A DNA stretch of 64,000 bases from Streptomyces tibetensis (GTDB lineage Bacteria; Actinomycetota; Actinomycetes; Streptomycetales; Streptomycetaceae): positions 94,672 to 158,671 of the forward strand of contig NZ_SZVW01000023.1 in assembly GCF_007655005.1 (NCBI RefSeq), in the 5' to 3' direction. The translations under genes and the position numbers were made by a program. The notes beneath the pieces were generated by a model, which saw nothing but the letters and a program-made list of their open reading frames with translations, was not told the DNA's origin and searched no databases. Below, piece by piece: positions 1-8,729 of the stretch. Position 1 is the stretch's first letter, and each line of letters opens with the position of its first letter.

Positions 1-424
1 GTGGATCGGCGGACGGGTCGGCGCTGTCGTAGCGGATGAGGTTGTCGCGGCCGGAGAGGAAACCGTAGAGGGCCGGGCCCTCGATGAGGGCGCCGACGTG
101 CGGCAGCACGGCGCGGGTGGCCCGGGGCATGGGCTGCCCGAGCACCCGGGCCGTGCCGGAGGTGGGCTCGATGAGGCCCATCAGCATGCGGATGGTGGTG
201 GTCTTGCCGGAGCCGTTGGGTCCGAGGAAGCCGAAGACGCTGCCCGCCGGGACGGTCAGGTCGAGACCGTCGACGGCGAGCTGTCCGCCGCGGTAGCGCT
301 TGGTGAGCGCGCGGGTGGCGATGACCGGTTCCCCGGCCTCGTCCCGCGCCTCCCCGAGTTCGCGTTCCCCGGCCTCGTCCCGCGCCTCCCGCCGCTCCGG
401 TTCCCCGGCGGACACCTCGCCCAT
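1..424 (-). CDS. ABC transporter ATP-binding protein (partial, C-terminus outside window)
   Basis: Nucleotide-binding subunit of an ABC exporter of the multidrug/antibiotic (CcmA/DrrA-like) type, powering a membrane permease encoded outside the window. About 141 residues are present. The Walker A motif GPNGSGKT lies at residues 68-75, preceded by the usual GSVFGFL strand and followed by TTTIRMLMGL. The window edge removes the signature motif and Walker B. The first 33 residues are Glu/Arg/Ala-rich with a repeated EARDEAGE block, a non-conserved leader. The ATG at 422-424 follows a GAGGAAG ribosome site. It starts 42 bp after the LolA-like gene, so the two are probably co-transcribed. The transported substrate cannot be told. 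Confidence 0.93.
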   Translation of the reverse strand, partial: MGEVSAGEPERREARDEAGERELGEARDEAGEPVIATRALTKRYRGGQLAVDGLDLTVPAGSVFGFLGPNGSGKTTTIRMLMGLIEPTSGTARVLGQPMPRATRAVLPHVGALIEGPALYGFLSGRDNLIRYDSADPSADP

Positions 425-465
425 CGGCTTCCTCGTTCTCTCGACGTCCCTTACGGCTGCGGGAC

Positions 466-1740
466 CTACTTGCCGGCGTCGGCCGCCTTCACGAGCGCGT
501 CCTTGGTGACCAGGCCCGCGTAGACCTTGCCGTCGTCGGTGACGAGGGCGTTGACCAGGCGGGTCGAGAAGATCGTGCCCGAGCCGAACGTGCCGTGGAC
601 CTTGTCGCCGAGCGAGTCGATGAAGCCGCCGAACTCGCCGCCGGCCTTGCCCGAGGGCACGCCCTCGCCGCCGGTGTCGAAGGTGGCTATGGCGTTCCAG
701 CCCTCGCCGATGGTCTTCATTCCGTCGTGGCCGCCGAGGCCCTTGCCGAAGTCCTTCCCGGCCTTGGGGGCGTGGCCCGGCGCCTCACCCAGGTCGAAGG
801 GCTTGCCGGGGTGCTTGCGCGGAGTCCCGCCCGAGGCCTTGTCAGATGCCTTGCCGGCGTCCTTCTCCTCGGTGACCTTCGCGCCCTTGGGCGGCGTGAA
901 GTCGAAGGTCGAGGCGGCCGGCTGGGCGAAACTGACCTTCGTGAAGCCTGCGTCGACGACGGCCGCGCCGCCGCTCGCGGGGGTGAGCGTGAACTTCAGC
1001 GGCATGCCGGTCTCGGCGTCCACGGCCACGGTGATCGCGCCGACCGTCGAGCCGGACTGCTTCGGCTCGACGACGAGCTTGTAGGCGTCCCGGCCGGCGA
1101 CCTGGGCGGTGCCGTCCACGGTCACGGACGTCGTGTCGTCGACCGCCTTCAGGGCCTCCTCGGCGAAGTCCTTCGGCGTGGCCGGCGGCTGCTGGTCCTT
1201 GCCGCGCTCCGGGCCGTCGGAGGCGGTGCCGTGGTAGACCTCGTTGGACTTGCTGTCGTAGCCCCAGACGTCCTTGCCGTTGTGGATGACGCTGTACTCG
1301 GCGGCGTTCTCCAGCAGCGACAGCTTCTGCTTGTCCGGGCCGTCGGCGGCGACGCGCAGGGTGTGCGTGCCGGAGGCCAGTTCGGTGAGCTTGGCCGTCG
1401 GGTCGGCGGAGGAGCCGCCCTCGCCCTGGCCCGCGGCGCCGGAGAGCAGGCCCGACTCCAGGCCGCCGAGGTTCGGCAGGCCGAGGTCCGTGCTGATCTT
1501 CACGGTGCCGGACAGCTGCTGGACGTCCGACTTCGCGATCTTCTCGATGAGCTGCTGTGCGGTGATCTTCGGGAGGTCGGGGTCTCCGGAGTCGGCGAGC
1601 GCGGGGACCAGCCCGATCGTCGCGGCGGCCACCCCCACCACCGTGACCGGGACGATGTACCGCGCGGCTTTGCGCCGCCCGGAGCGCTGCTCGTCGACCT
1701 CTCCGGCGGTCGTGCTGTCGTCGGATGCGTACGGTGCCAT
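466..1740 (-). CDS. LolA-like / DUF2092-type exported protein
   Basis: Protein of 424 aa with a short cytoplasmic N-terminus rich in Asp/Glu, a basic stretch (RSGRRKAAR) and one hydrophobic segment at about residues 29-48 ending in ALA, which reads as a signal peptide or membrane anchor. The rest is an extracellular domain resembling the LolA/LppX lipid-binding fold seen in actinobacterial proteins annotated as outer membrane lipoprotein carrier; actinomycetes lack Lol sorting, so transport of lipoproteins is unlikely. A low-complexity Lys/Gly/Pro linker lies near residues 295-330. The gene lies just upstream of an ABC ATPase on the same strand. A role as sensor or accessory protein for that exporter is inference. 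Confidence 0.8.
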   Translation of the reverse strand: MAPYASDDSTTAGEVDEQRSGRRKAARYIVPVTVVGVAAATIGLVPALADSGDPDLPKITAQQLIEKIAKSDVQQLSGTVKISTDLGLPNLGGLESGLLSGAAGQGEGGSSADPTAKLTELASGTHTLRVAADGPDKQKLSLLENAAEYSVIHNGKDVWGYDSKSNEVYHGTASDGPERGKDQQPPATPKDFAEEALKAVDDTTSVTVDGTAQVAGRDAYKLVVEPKQSGSTVGAITVAVDAETGMPLKFTLTPASGGAAVVDAGFTKVSFAQPAASTFDFTPPKGAKVTEEKDAGKASDKASGGTPRKHPGKPFDLGEAPGHAPKAGKDFGKGLGGHDGMKTIGEGWNAIATFDTGGEGVPSGKAGGEFGGFIDSLGDKVHGTFGSGTIFSTRLVNALVTDDGKVYAGLVTKDALVKAADAGK

Positions 1741-1936
1741 GTGTGCCCTACCTCCGTGGTCGGCGGCGGCTGTCCGTGTCGTCCACGCACTCGTCCCTGA
1801 GCCGCCATTCTCACCCGAACAGGTGAGGAGTGGTGTTTTCCGTGGTCACCATCTGACCAAATCGGCCAGGCAGATACGTCAGACCGCGGGCTCAACTCCG
1901 CGTACTGCTGGGGTATGACACGGGAGGGCGGCTTCT

Positions 1937-1961
1937 CCCCCGACCCGTAGGGGTCGCGGGG
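1937..1961 (-). terminator. Putative terminator after the polyprenyl synthase gene
   Basis: Perfect 6-bp inverted repeat CGACCC/GGGTCG with a GTAG loop at 1941-1956, flanked by C-rich and G-rich arms that extend the stem with one bulge. It sits about 25-50 bp beyond the stop of the minus-strand polyprenyl synthase. There is no U-tract, as is common in high-GC actinomycetes. Confidence 0.5.
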
Positions 1962-1985
1962 GTCCGGGTCGCCGTGCGGGGCGGG

Positions 1986-2996
1986 CTAGCCGGCCCGGTG
2001 CACCACCGCGTCGCACAGCTCCTGGAGCGCCGTCTTCGCGGTGCACTCGGGCAGCGGCGCCAGCGCCGAACGGGCGTCCTGGGCGTAGCGGACGGTGTCC
2101 CGCCGAGCCTGCTCCAGCGCGGGGTGGGCCCGCAGCAGGCGCAGGGCCTCGGTGTGCCGGTCGTCGTCGGTGAGGTCGGAGTCGAGCAGCTCGCACAGGG
2201 CGATGTCCTCGGCGAGCTGGAGCCGGGCCGCGCGCTCGCGCAGCCGGAGCACCGGCAGGGTGGGGATGCCCTCGCGCAGGTCGGTGCCGGGGGTCTTGCC
2301 GGACTCGTGGGAGTCGGAGGCGATGTCGAGGACGTCGTCCGCGAGCTGGAAGGCGACGCCGAGCCGCTCGCCGTACTGGGTCAGCACGTGCACGACGGTC
2401 TCGTCGGCGCCGGACATCATCGCGCCGAACCGGCACGACACCGCGATGAGCGAACCGGTCTTGCCGCCCAGCACGTCCAGGTAGTGCTCGACGGGGTCGC
2501 GGCCGTCCTGCGGTCCGGCCGTCTCCAGGATCTGGCCGGTCACCAGACGCTCGAACGCCTCGGCCTGCACCCGGACTGCCTCCGGGCCGAGGTCGGCCAG
2601 GATGTGCGAGGCGCGGGCGAAGAGGAAGTCGCCGGTGAGGACCGCGACGGAGTTGCCCCAGCGGGTGTTCGCACTCGCGACACCGCGGCGCACGGCGGCC
2701 TCGTCCATGACGTCGTCGTGGTAGAGCGTGGCGAGGTGGGTCAGCTCCACGACGACGGCCGACGGCACGATCCCGGGCGCGTGGCGGTCGCCGAACTGGG
2801 CGGAGAGCATCACGAGCAGCGGGCGGAACCGCTTGCCGCCGGCCCGCACCAGATGCTGGGCGGCCTCCGTGATGAAGGGCACCTCACTCTTGGTGGCCTC
2901 GAGCAAGCCTTCCTCGACAGCCGTCAATCCGGCCTGGACGTCGGCTTCCAGAGCCTGGTCCCGCACGCTCAGCCCGAACGGCCCGACGTCGGTCAC
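1986..2996 (-). CDS. Long-chain polyprenyl (trans-isoprenyl) diphosphate synthase
   Basis: Condenses isopentenyl diphosphate onto an allylic primer to build a long isoprenoid diphosphate, probably the menaquinone side chain. At 336 aa it has the family length and both aspartate-rich motifs: DDVMD at residues 94-98 and DDVLD at 220-224, plus GGKRFRP near 53-59 for IPP binding. The residue five positions before the first motif is a small Ala, as expected of long-chain synthases. It lies in the same neighbourhood as nuo, menG, mqnC and a geranylgeranyl-reductase-type gene, supporting a quinone-tail role (inference). Exact chain length cannot be read from sequence. The ATG start at 2996 precedes an AT-richer intergenic region. 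Confidence 0.93.
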   Translation of the reverse strand: MTDVGPFGLSVRDQALEADVQAGLTAVEEGLLEATKSEVPFITEAAQHLVRAGGKRFRPLLVMLSAQFGDRHAPGIVPSAVVVELTHLATLYHDDVMDEAAVRRGVASANTRWGNSVAVLTGDFLFARASHILADLGPEAVRVQAEAFERLVTGQILETAGPQDGRDPVEHYLDVLGGKTGSLIAVSCRFGAMMSGADETVVHVLTQYGERLGVAFQLADDVLDIASDSHESGKTPGTDLREGIPTLPVLRLRERAARLQLAEDIALCELLDSDLTDDDRHTEALRLLRAHPALEQARRDTVRYAQDARSALAPLPECTAKTALQELCDAVVHRAG

Positions 2997-3464
2997 GAGG
3001 GGTCTCCTGTCTGCTGTGTCTGCCGGTGATTACGCGGATTGTCGATAGGTCGCTGCCCTCACTCGAGTCAGCGTATCCGGTCACGTTTCGATCACCGCCA
3101 GCGCCCATGGTTACAGGCCGGGTGGTATCCGATCACGACCGCTATGTTTTCGATCAACCTATAAGAACAGATATTTATCGACTTACCCAGGGGTAGCGAG
3201 TTATGCACGATTTGCCGTGATGAGTCGTTGAATTCCCCTTGGCGGAAATTGCCCCACGGACTCGTGATCAGTGAGTTGAATCACTTCTTCCCCTTTTCCG
3301 CCCTGCTTCCACACCGGCCCGTACCGCCTTCCCCCGAACGTCAGTTGAGGCTTGGCTACCGCAAAGGATCAAGCCGCCCAAACGCCCCCGACCAAGGTCA
3401 ACCGCGCGATATGTGACTGAGGTGCTTGTTCCCGACATGTGCTCTCGCATACGTTCCGGCCCTG
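2997..3464. other. Divergent intergenic region, relatively AT-rich
   Basis: Stretch between the divergent polyprenyl synthase and the riboswitch-controlled gene. Positions 3115-3300 are clearly more AT-rich than the surroundings. It probably holds promoters for both directions. No convincing coding frame was found; short frames here lack codon bias and ribosome sites. Confidence 0.5.
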
Positions 3465-3666
3465 TCCGGCGGACGCCTAATCCTGCCGCCGCCCGGACTC
3501 CCCACAGGAACCGACTCACTCACGCGTGGCAGGAGCGGGGGACCCAGGTAAGTCGCCGGGCCGCACAGCGGCACGGCTCGGGGTGAAGCCGCGTACGGCA
3601 CACAGCGCCGTATGCGGCCGGGCACCTCCCGGCCCGAACCCGACAGCTCACCTCGCAGGCGCCGGA
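3465..3666 (+). promoter_or_regulatory. ydaO/yuaA-type cyclic di-AMP riboswitch
   Basis: The 5' leader carries the highly conserved blocks of the ydaO class. GCGGGGGACCCA lies near 3534-3546, GGGGTGAA near 3579-3588, and the 3' block CCCGACAGCTCACCTCGCAGG near 3639-3659. A closing stem can form between TCCGGCG (3465-3471) and CGCCGGA (3660-3666). The 3' strand of that stem runs into the GGAGAGG ribosome site of the downstream gene at 3680, so ligand binding could hide the site or favour early termination (inference). In Streptomyces this class is known upstream of cell-wall hydrolase genes, which matches the LysM/transglycosylase-like gene here. Confidence 0.92.
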
Positions 3667-3679
3667 GAGGAACATCGCC

Positions 3680-4456
3680 ATGACCGGACGAGGCAAGCAC
3701 CGTCGCCCCAGAACCAACCCGCTGACCCGAGGCATCGTCGCCGTCGGAACCGGTGGAGCCGCACTCACCCTTCCGCTCCTCGGCGCCACGCACGCGAGCG
3801 CCGCCGAACCCCAGAGCGCCCCCGCCGCACAGTCCGTGCCGCAGGCGGCCCAGCCCGCCAAGTCCCTCACGTACACCGTGGTCAAGGGCGACTCGCTCGC
3901 CCGCATCGCGGACAGGTACGACGTCCGGGGCGGCTGGAAGCAGCTCTACGAGGACAACCGCGCGGCCGTCGGCGCCAACCCGAAGCTGATCCACCCGGGT
4001 CTGAAGCTCACGGTGAAGGCCACCAAGTCGGTCGCCCCGAAGAAGACGGCGACCAAGTCGTCCGCCCCCGCCAAGCCGGCCGCGAAGCCCGCCGGCGGCG
4101 TCGCCCAGGCCACCCAGGCGTCCGCGAAGACCTACGCGAACAACCTCGACGGGTGGATCCGAGAGTCGCTGGACATCATGGCGCAGCAGGGCATCCCGGG
4201 CTCCTACGACGGCATCTACCGCAACATCATGCGCGAGTCGTCCGGCAACCCCCAGGCGATCAACAACTGGGACTCGAACGCCGCCGCGGGCACCCCGTCC
4301 AAGGGCCTGCTCCAGGTGATCGACCCGACGTTCGCCGCCTACCACGTGCCCGGCACCTCCTTCGACCCGTACGACCCGGTCGCCAACATCACGGCGGCCT
4401 GCAACTACGCGGCCGACCGCTACGGCTCGATCGACAACGTCAACGGCCCGTACTGA
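3680..4456 (+). CDS. Secreted LysM and lysozyme-like (transglycosylase/Rpf-type) cell-wall protein
   Basis: Predicted peptidoglycan-active secreted protein of 258 aa. It has a twin-basic signal region (RGKHRRPR) followed by a hydrophobic stretch ending in ASA near residue 41. A LysM domain spans roughly residues 60-112 (YTVVKGDSLARIADRY), then a Lys/Ala/Pro linker, then a C-terminal lysozyme-like transglycosylase domain from about 155 to the end. That domain contains IMRESSGNPQAINNWDSNA and GLLQVIDPTFAAYH, with the expected catalytic Glu in MRESSG. The start is fixed by GGAGAGG nine bases upstream. A c-di-AMP riboswitch controls it, linking expression to cell-wall or osmotic signalling. The stop overlaps the convergent HAD gene by 37 bp. 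Confidence 0.92.
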   Translation: MTGRGKHRRPRTNPLTRGIVAVGTGGAALTLPLLGATHASAAEPQSAPAAQSVPQAAQPAKSLTYTVVKGDSLARIADRYDVRGGWKQLYEDNRAAVGANPKLIHPGLKLTVKATKSVAPKKTATKSSAPAKPAAKPAGGVAQATQASAKTYANNLDGWIRESLDIMAQQGIPGSYDGIYRNIMRESSGNPQAINNWDSNAAAGTPSKGLLQVIDPTFAAYHVPGTSFDPYDPVANITAACNYAADRYGSIDNVNGPY

Positions 4457-5268
4457 GCCGACCCGCCCAGCAGTCGCTCGAGGACGACGGCGATGCCGTC
4501 GTCCTCGTTCGACAGGGTGACCTCGTCGGCCACGGCCTTGAGTTCGGGATGTGCGTTGGCCATCGCGACGCCGTGGCCGGCCCAGTCGAACATCGGGATG
4601 TCGTTGGGCATGTCGCCGAAGGCGATGGTGTCCGCCGGCCGCAGCCCCAGATGCTCGGCGGCCAGCGCCAGGCCCGTCGCCTTGGTGATCCCGCACGGCT
4701 GGAGCTCGACCGTGCCGGGCCCCGACATCGTCACCGTCGCCAGAGAGCCGACCACCGAGCGGGCCGTCGCCGCCAACTCGTCGTCCGTCAGGTAGGGGTG
4801 CCGCAGCAGCACCTTGCTGATGGACTCGCCCCACAGCTGCTCGCGCCGCTCGACCCGGACCGCGGGCAGGGTCGGGTGCGGCATGAGATAACCCGGCTCG
4901 ATCAGCGTGAGCCCGTCCACCCCGTCCTGGTCGACCGCCGCGTAGACCTGCCCCACCTCGGCCTCGATCTTGCCGAGGGCGGTCTCCGCCAGCTCCCGGT
5001 CCAGGGTGATGGACCACAGCAGCCGGTCCGCGCCGGCGTCGTACACCTGCGCGCCCTGCCCGCACACCGCGAGCCCCGTGCACCCGAGGTCGTCCAGGAG
5101 CGGCCGCACTCTCGGCGCCGGCCGGCCCGTCACCACGAGGTGCTGGGCACCGGCGTCCGCCGCCCGCGCGAGCGCGGCGAGGGACCGGTCGGACAGGGTG
5201 TCGTCGCCGCGCAGCAGCGTCCCGTCCAGATCGGTGGCGATGAGTGAATATGCGAGGGGTGCGGCCAT
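4420..5268 (-). CDS. HAD-superfamily (Cof-type) hydrolase
   Basis: Haloacid-dehalogenase-fold phosphatase of the Cof/IIB class, 282 aa, likely acting on a small phosphorylated metabolite; substrate unknown. Motif I DLDGT (residues 13-17) supplies the nucleophile Asp and general-acid Asp. Motif II is seen as VVTGR, a conserved Lys in the central region (ISKVLL or ITKA), and motif IV as FGDMPNDIPMF near residue 211. The ATG at 5268 is the only good start. It is convergent with and overlaps the 3' end of the LysM gene by 37 bp, so its last dozen codons are antisense to that gene. Confidence 0.92.
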   Translation of the reverse strand: MAAPLAYSLIATDLDGTLLRGDDTLSDRSLAALARAADAGAQHLVVTGRPAPRVRPLLDDLGCTGLAVCGQGAQVYDAGADRLLWSITLDRELAETALGKIEAEVGQVYAAVDQDGVDGLTLIEPGYLMPHPTLPAVRVERREQLWGESISKVLLRHPYLTDDELAATARSVVGSLATVTMSGPGTVELQPCGITKATGLALAAEHLGLRPADTIAFGDMPNDIPMFDWAGHGVAMANAHPELKAVADEVTLSNEDDGIAVVLERLLGGSAQYGPLTLSIEP

Positions 5269-5439
5269 GATCAGAGAATACGGACAGCGCGCCCCTTCGT
5301 TTCATCGCACGGTGGACGCCGATTGCCCGGTTGAAGGCCTCTGCACCAGTTGGCAACAACATGCTCCGCTACCTACCCGTGGGGCCGCATAGAGCGGTAC
5401 CTTCCAAGTGTCCAGGGGGGACTTGATCGGGGGGTCGGG

Positions 5440-6525
5440 TTGAACAGTGGGCGCATTCGCGTGGTCGGGCCCGGGGAGCTCGGCGAAGGGGAGAGGGAGC
5501 GCTGGCGCGCGCTGCGCGCCGCCTCGCAGGCACCGCGCAACCCTTTCATGGAGCCGGAGTTCACCGAAGCCGTCGGCCTGTTCCGGCCGGGGGCCCGGAT
5601 CGCGGTGGTGTACGAGGGACCGGAGCCGGCCGGCTTCCTGCCCTATGAGCGGGGCCCGTTGGGGCAGGGCCGGGCGATCGGGCTGGGCGTCTCGGACGCG
5701 CAGGGCGCGATCCTGCGGCCCGGCCTCGACCTGGAGACGGGCGAACTGCTGAAGGGGTGCTCCCTGTCGAGCTGGGCCTTCGACAATCTGGAGGCCGAGC
5801 AGCGGCTGTTCGCCCGGTACGCGGCCGAGGAGTACGCCACCTACGTCATCGACGTGGAGAAGGGCTACGAGACGTACGAGTCGGTGCTGCGCGCGCAGTC
5901 GCCGAAGTTCCTGAAGACCACGCTGGCCAAGGAACGCAGGCTGGGCCGGCAGGCCGGTGAGCTGCGGTTCGTGTTCGACGAACGCGACCCGGCCGCGCTG
6001 CGCACGCTCATGGAGTGGAAGTCCGCGCAGTACCGCAGGACCGGCCGCCGGGACCGGTTCGCCCAGGAGTGGATCACCCGGCTCGTCGGTCAGCTGGCCC
6101 GGACCCGGGCGCCGGAGTGCAGCGGCACGCTGTCCGTGCTGTACGCCGGTGAGCGGCCCGTCGCCGCGCACTTCGGGCTGCGTTCGGCCTCCGTGCTGGC
6201 CTGCTGGTTCCCGTCCTACGACCCGGAGTTCGCGAAGTTCTCGCCGGGTCTGGTGCTGCACCTGCGCATGGCCGAGGCGGCGGCCGCCGCCGGCATCGGC
6301 ACGCTCGACCTGGGGCGGGGCGCGGCCGAGTACAAGGACGCGCTGAAGACGGGCGAACTGCCCGTGTACGAGGGTGCGGTGACCCGTCCGGGGGTGGGAG
6401 CGGCGCTGCACTGGCTGAGCCGCGAGCCGGCACGCCGCGCGCACAGCTTCGTCCGCAGCAGGCCGCAGCTCGCGTCGCTGGCCGCGCGGACACTCAAGGG
6501 CGCGGCTCGGCTGCGCCGTACCTGA
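5440..6525 (+). CDS. GNAT/FemAB-like acyltransferase of polysaccharide loci
   Basis: About 361 aa, resembling the GNAT-like (PF13480, CelD/BcsL) family of acyltransferases found in cellulose and exopolysaccharide gene sets. Visible family features are an N-terminal NPFMEPEFTEAV block, a central SPKFLKTTLAKERRLGR segment, and a C-terminal acetyltransferase-like core with RPVAAHFGLR, SPGLVLHLRMAEAAAAAG and LDLGRGAAEYK. The TTG at 5440 is chosen because it follows a G-rich ribosome site and the conserved region begins soon after; a longer TTG at 5350 and a GTG at 5461 are possible. It opens a plus-strand operon with a GT2 and a polysaccharide deacetylase, so modification of a secreted glycan is the likely role (inference). 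Confidence 0.82.
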   Translation: MNSGRIRVVGPGELGEGERERWRALRAASQAPRNPFMEPEFTEAVGLFRPGARIAVVYEGPEPAGFLPYERGPLGQGRAIGLGVSDAQGAILRPGLDLETGELLKGCSLSSWAFDNLEAEQRLFARYAAEEYATYVIDVEKGYETYESVLRAQSPKFLKTTLAKERRLGRQAGELRFVFDERDPAALRTLMEWKSAQYRRTGRRDRFAQEWITRLVGQLARTRAPECSGTLSVLYAGERPVAAHFGLRSASVLACWFPSYDPEFAKFSPGLVLHLRMAEAAAAAGIGTLDLGRGAAEYKDALKTGELPVYEGAVTRPGVGAALHWLSREPARRAHSFVRSRPQLASLAARTLKGAARLRRT

Positions 6526-6546
6526 CACACGAGGGGGGTGGCGCGC

Positions 6547-7848
6547 ATGGCCCGTTCGGTGCGTGCGCAGGAGGAGATACGGCGGTTCCTGGACATCGGG
6601 GCGGTGCAGGTCGCCGAGCTGGACCTCGACGGTGACGAGGCGGTGCTCAGACCCGGCCCGGGGAGTCCGCCCGTGACGCACGGAGAGGTGTTCGTGCTGG
6701 TCAGGAGGGGCGGCCGACCCGTGGGGACGCTGCTCGGGCGGGTGCCGGAAGGGGCGGATCCGAGGGTTGTGCTGGCGGAACGGGCCCGGGCGGAATGCGG
6801 GCCCGCCGACCTCGGCGAACCCGGGGAGCCGCCGTTCACGAGCGTCGTCGTCGCGACCCGGGAGCGGGCCGGGCAGCTGGCCCGGGCGCTGGACTCGCTG
6901 CTGGCGCAGGACCATCCGCGGTTCGAGATCGTCGTCGTCGACAACGCGCCCGTCACGAGCGAGACGCGGGAGCTGGTCGAGCGGAAGTACGCCGAGCGGG
7001 TGCGGTACGTCTGTGAGCCCGTTCCGGGGCTCGCAGCCGCCCACAACGCCGGGCTGGACGCCGTCGGCGGCGAGGTGGTCGCCTTCACCGACGACGACGT
7101 GGTCGCCGATCCGCGCTGGCTGACCGAGCTGACCGCCCCCTTCGCCGCCGACCCCGGGCTCGGGTGCAGCACCGGGCTGATCCTGCCCGCGCGGCTGACC
7201 ACTCCGGCCCAGGTGCTGCTGGAGAGCCACGGCGGCTTCGCGAAAGGCTTCACTCCAAGGACGTACGACCCGGCGCACCCGCCGGGCGACGAGCCGCTGT
7301 TCCCGTTCACGGCCGGGCGGTTCGGCTCGGGCGCGAACATGGCGTTCCGCACGGCGGTGTTGCGTTCCGTCGGCGGTTTCGACCCGGCCACCGGGGCCGG
7401 GACGGCGGCCCGGGGCGGCGACGACCTCTACGGCTTCGTGCGCGTCCTGGCGCAGGGGCACCGGCTGCGCTACACGCCGTACGCCCTGGTGTGGCACCAC
7501 CACCGGGAGACCTGGCGGGACCTGGAGACCCAGGCCTACGGCTACGGCGCCGGACTCACCGCCTACCTCACCGCCGTGCTCGTGAACCGGCCCGCGCTGC
7601 TGCCGGCGTTCCTCGCGAGGCTGCCCCGCGGCCTCGCCCACGCGCGCACACTGACGGCGGTGCGCGAGACGGACGGGGCGGACGGCTCCGGCACGCCGGG
7701 CGACCACGACGCCCGCACGCACCCCTGGCCGCGGCGGCTGTCGCGGCTGCAGCGCAGGGGGATGCTGTACGGGCCGGTCGGCTATCTGAAGGCGCGGCGT
7801 GCGCTGCGCGCGGGCGCTCGTGGGAAGACGGCTCGGGGGTCGAGATGA
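6547..7848 (+). CDS. Glycosyltransferase family 2
   Basis: Sugar transferase using a nucleotide-sugar donor, 433 aa. An N-terminal extension of about 95 residues precedes the GT-A domain. Its opening strand is FTSVVVATRERAGQLARAL; the metal-binding acidic motif is FTDDDVV (Asp triplet at about residues 182-184), and the acceptor-side motif GGDDLYGFVRV comes later with a WHHHRETW block. The ATG at 6547 lies eight bases after GAGGGGGG; a GTG at 6538 abuts that site and is less likely. The stop overlaps the next gene (ATGA at 7845-7848), indicating translational coupling with the deacetylase. The sugar added is unknown. Confidence 0.92.
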   Translation: MARSVRAQEEIRRFLDIGAVQVAELDLDGDEAVLRPGPGSPPVTHGEVFVLVRRGGRPVGTLLGRVPEGADPRVVLAERARAECGPADLGEPGEPPFTSVVVATRERAGQLARALDSLLAQDHPRFEIVVVDNAPVTSETRELVERKYAERVRYVCEPVPGLAAAHNAGLDAVGGEVVAFTDDDVVADPRWLTELTAPFAADPGLGCSTGLILPARLTTPAQVLLESHGGFAKGFTPRTYDPAHPPGDEPLFPFTAGRFGSGANMAFRTAVLRSVGGFDPATGAGTAARGGDDLYGFVRVLAQGHRLRYTPYALVWHHHRETWRDLETQAYGYGAGLTAYLTAVLVNRPALLPAFLARLPRGLAHARTLTAVRETDGADGSGTPGDHDARTHPWPRRLSRLQRRGMLYGPVGYLKARRALRAGARGKTARGSR

Positions 7849-8717
7849 AGACGGACGGCAGAGGCCGGGCCGAACGGGGTGTGCGGGAGGGTGAGGGGCC
7901 GACAGCCCCGCCTCCTGCCGAAGGCACTCCCGCCGTCCCCGTCTTCCTGTACCACTGCGTGATGGACGATCCGCCGGACTGGATCGCCGAGTTCACGGTC
8001 ACGCCGAAGCAGTTCGCCGCGCATCTCGACGCCGTGGTCCGCAGCGGTCGTACGCCCGTCACGATCAGCGCGATCGCCGATCATCTGGCCGGGCGGGCCC
8101 CGCTGCCGCCCCGGCCCGTGCTGCTCACCTTCGACGACGGTTTCGCCGATCTGCCCGGACCCACCGCCGAGGCCCTGGCCGCACGCGCGCTGCCCGCCAC
8201 CGCCTATCTGACCACCGGCGCCATCGCCCCGGGCGGTCGCAGTCTGCTGCCGCCCGCGCCGATGATGAGCCTGGCCGGCGCCGCAGAGCTGGAACGTTCC
8301 GGCATGGAGATCGGCAGCCACACCGTGACGCACGCGCAGCTCGACACCCTGTCCGCCAAGGCGCTGGCGTACGAACTGCGCACCTCCAAGGCCGTGCTGG
8401 AGGACGCCCTCGGGCACGAGGTCCGGCACCTCGCCTACCCGCACGGCTACAACAGCCCCCGGGTACGGGTCATGTCGGCCCGGGCCGGTTACGAGACGGC
8501 GACGGCCGTGCGGCACGCGCTCAGCTCCGACCGCGACGAGCGGTACCGCATCGCCCGGCTCATCGTCCGGCGCACCCACACCGTCGCCGACGTCGAGGGA
8601 TGGCTCGCCGGGGCGGGCGCGCGGATCGCGCCGTACCGGGACGGGCCGAAGACGATCGCCTGGCGGTGGTACCGGCGGGCCCGTGCGGTCGTGCACGGGC
8701 CCGAATTCGCGGGGTGA
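7845..8717 (+). CDS. Polysaccharide deacetylase (CE4/NodB family)
   Basis: Removes N- or O-acetyl groups from a polysaccharide, 290 aa. NodB motifs are present: motif 1 TFDDGF (Asp97-Asp98), motif 2 SHTVTH (His159 and His163 as metal ligands), and a later motif with LAYPHGYNS. There is no signal peptide, which is usual for the cytoplasmic or loosely associated members found in exopolysaccharide operons. The start overlaps the GT2 stop by 4 bp. It converges on the GH26-like gene with only 12 bp between the stops. Work on the glycan made by neighbouring genes is inference. Confidence 0.92.
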   Translation: MKTDGRGRAERGVREGEGPTAPPPAEGTPAVPVFLYHCVMDDPPDWIAEFTVTPKQFAAHLDAVVRSGRTPVTISAIADHLAGRAPLPPRPVLLTFDDGFADLPGPTAEALAARALPATAYLTTGAIAPGGRSLLPPAPMMSLAGAAELERSGMEIGSHTVTHAQLDTLSAKALAYELRTSKAVLEDALGHEVRHLAYPHGYNSPRVRVMSARAGYETATAVRHALSSDRDERYRIARLIVRRTHTVADVEGWLAGAGARIAPYRDGPKTIAWRWYRRARAVVHGPEFAG

Positions 8718-8729
8718 CCGGGGGCCGGG

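Noticed and set aside
3228..3519. Short frames in the AT-richer region upstream of the riboswitch
   Set aside because: Codon use and ribosome sites are absent, and part overlaps the conserved RNA element.
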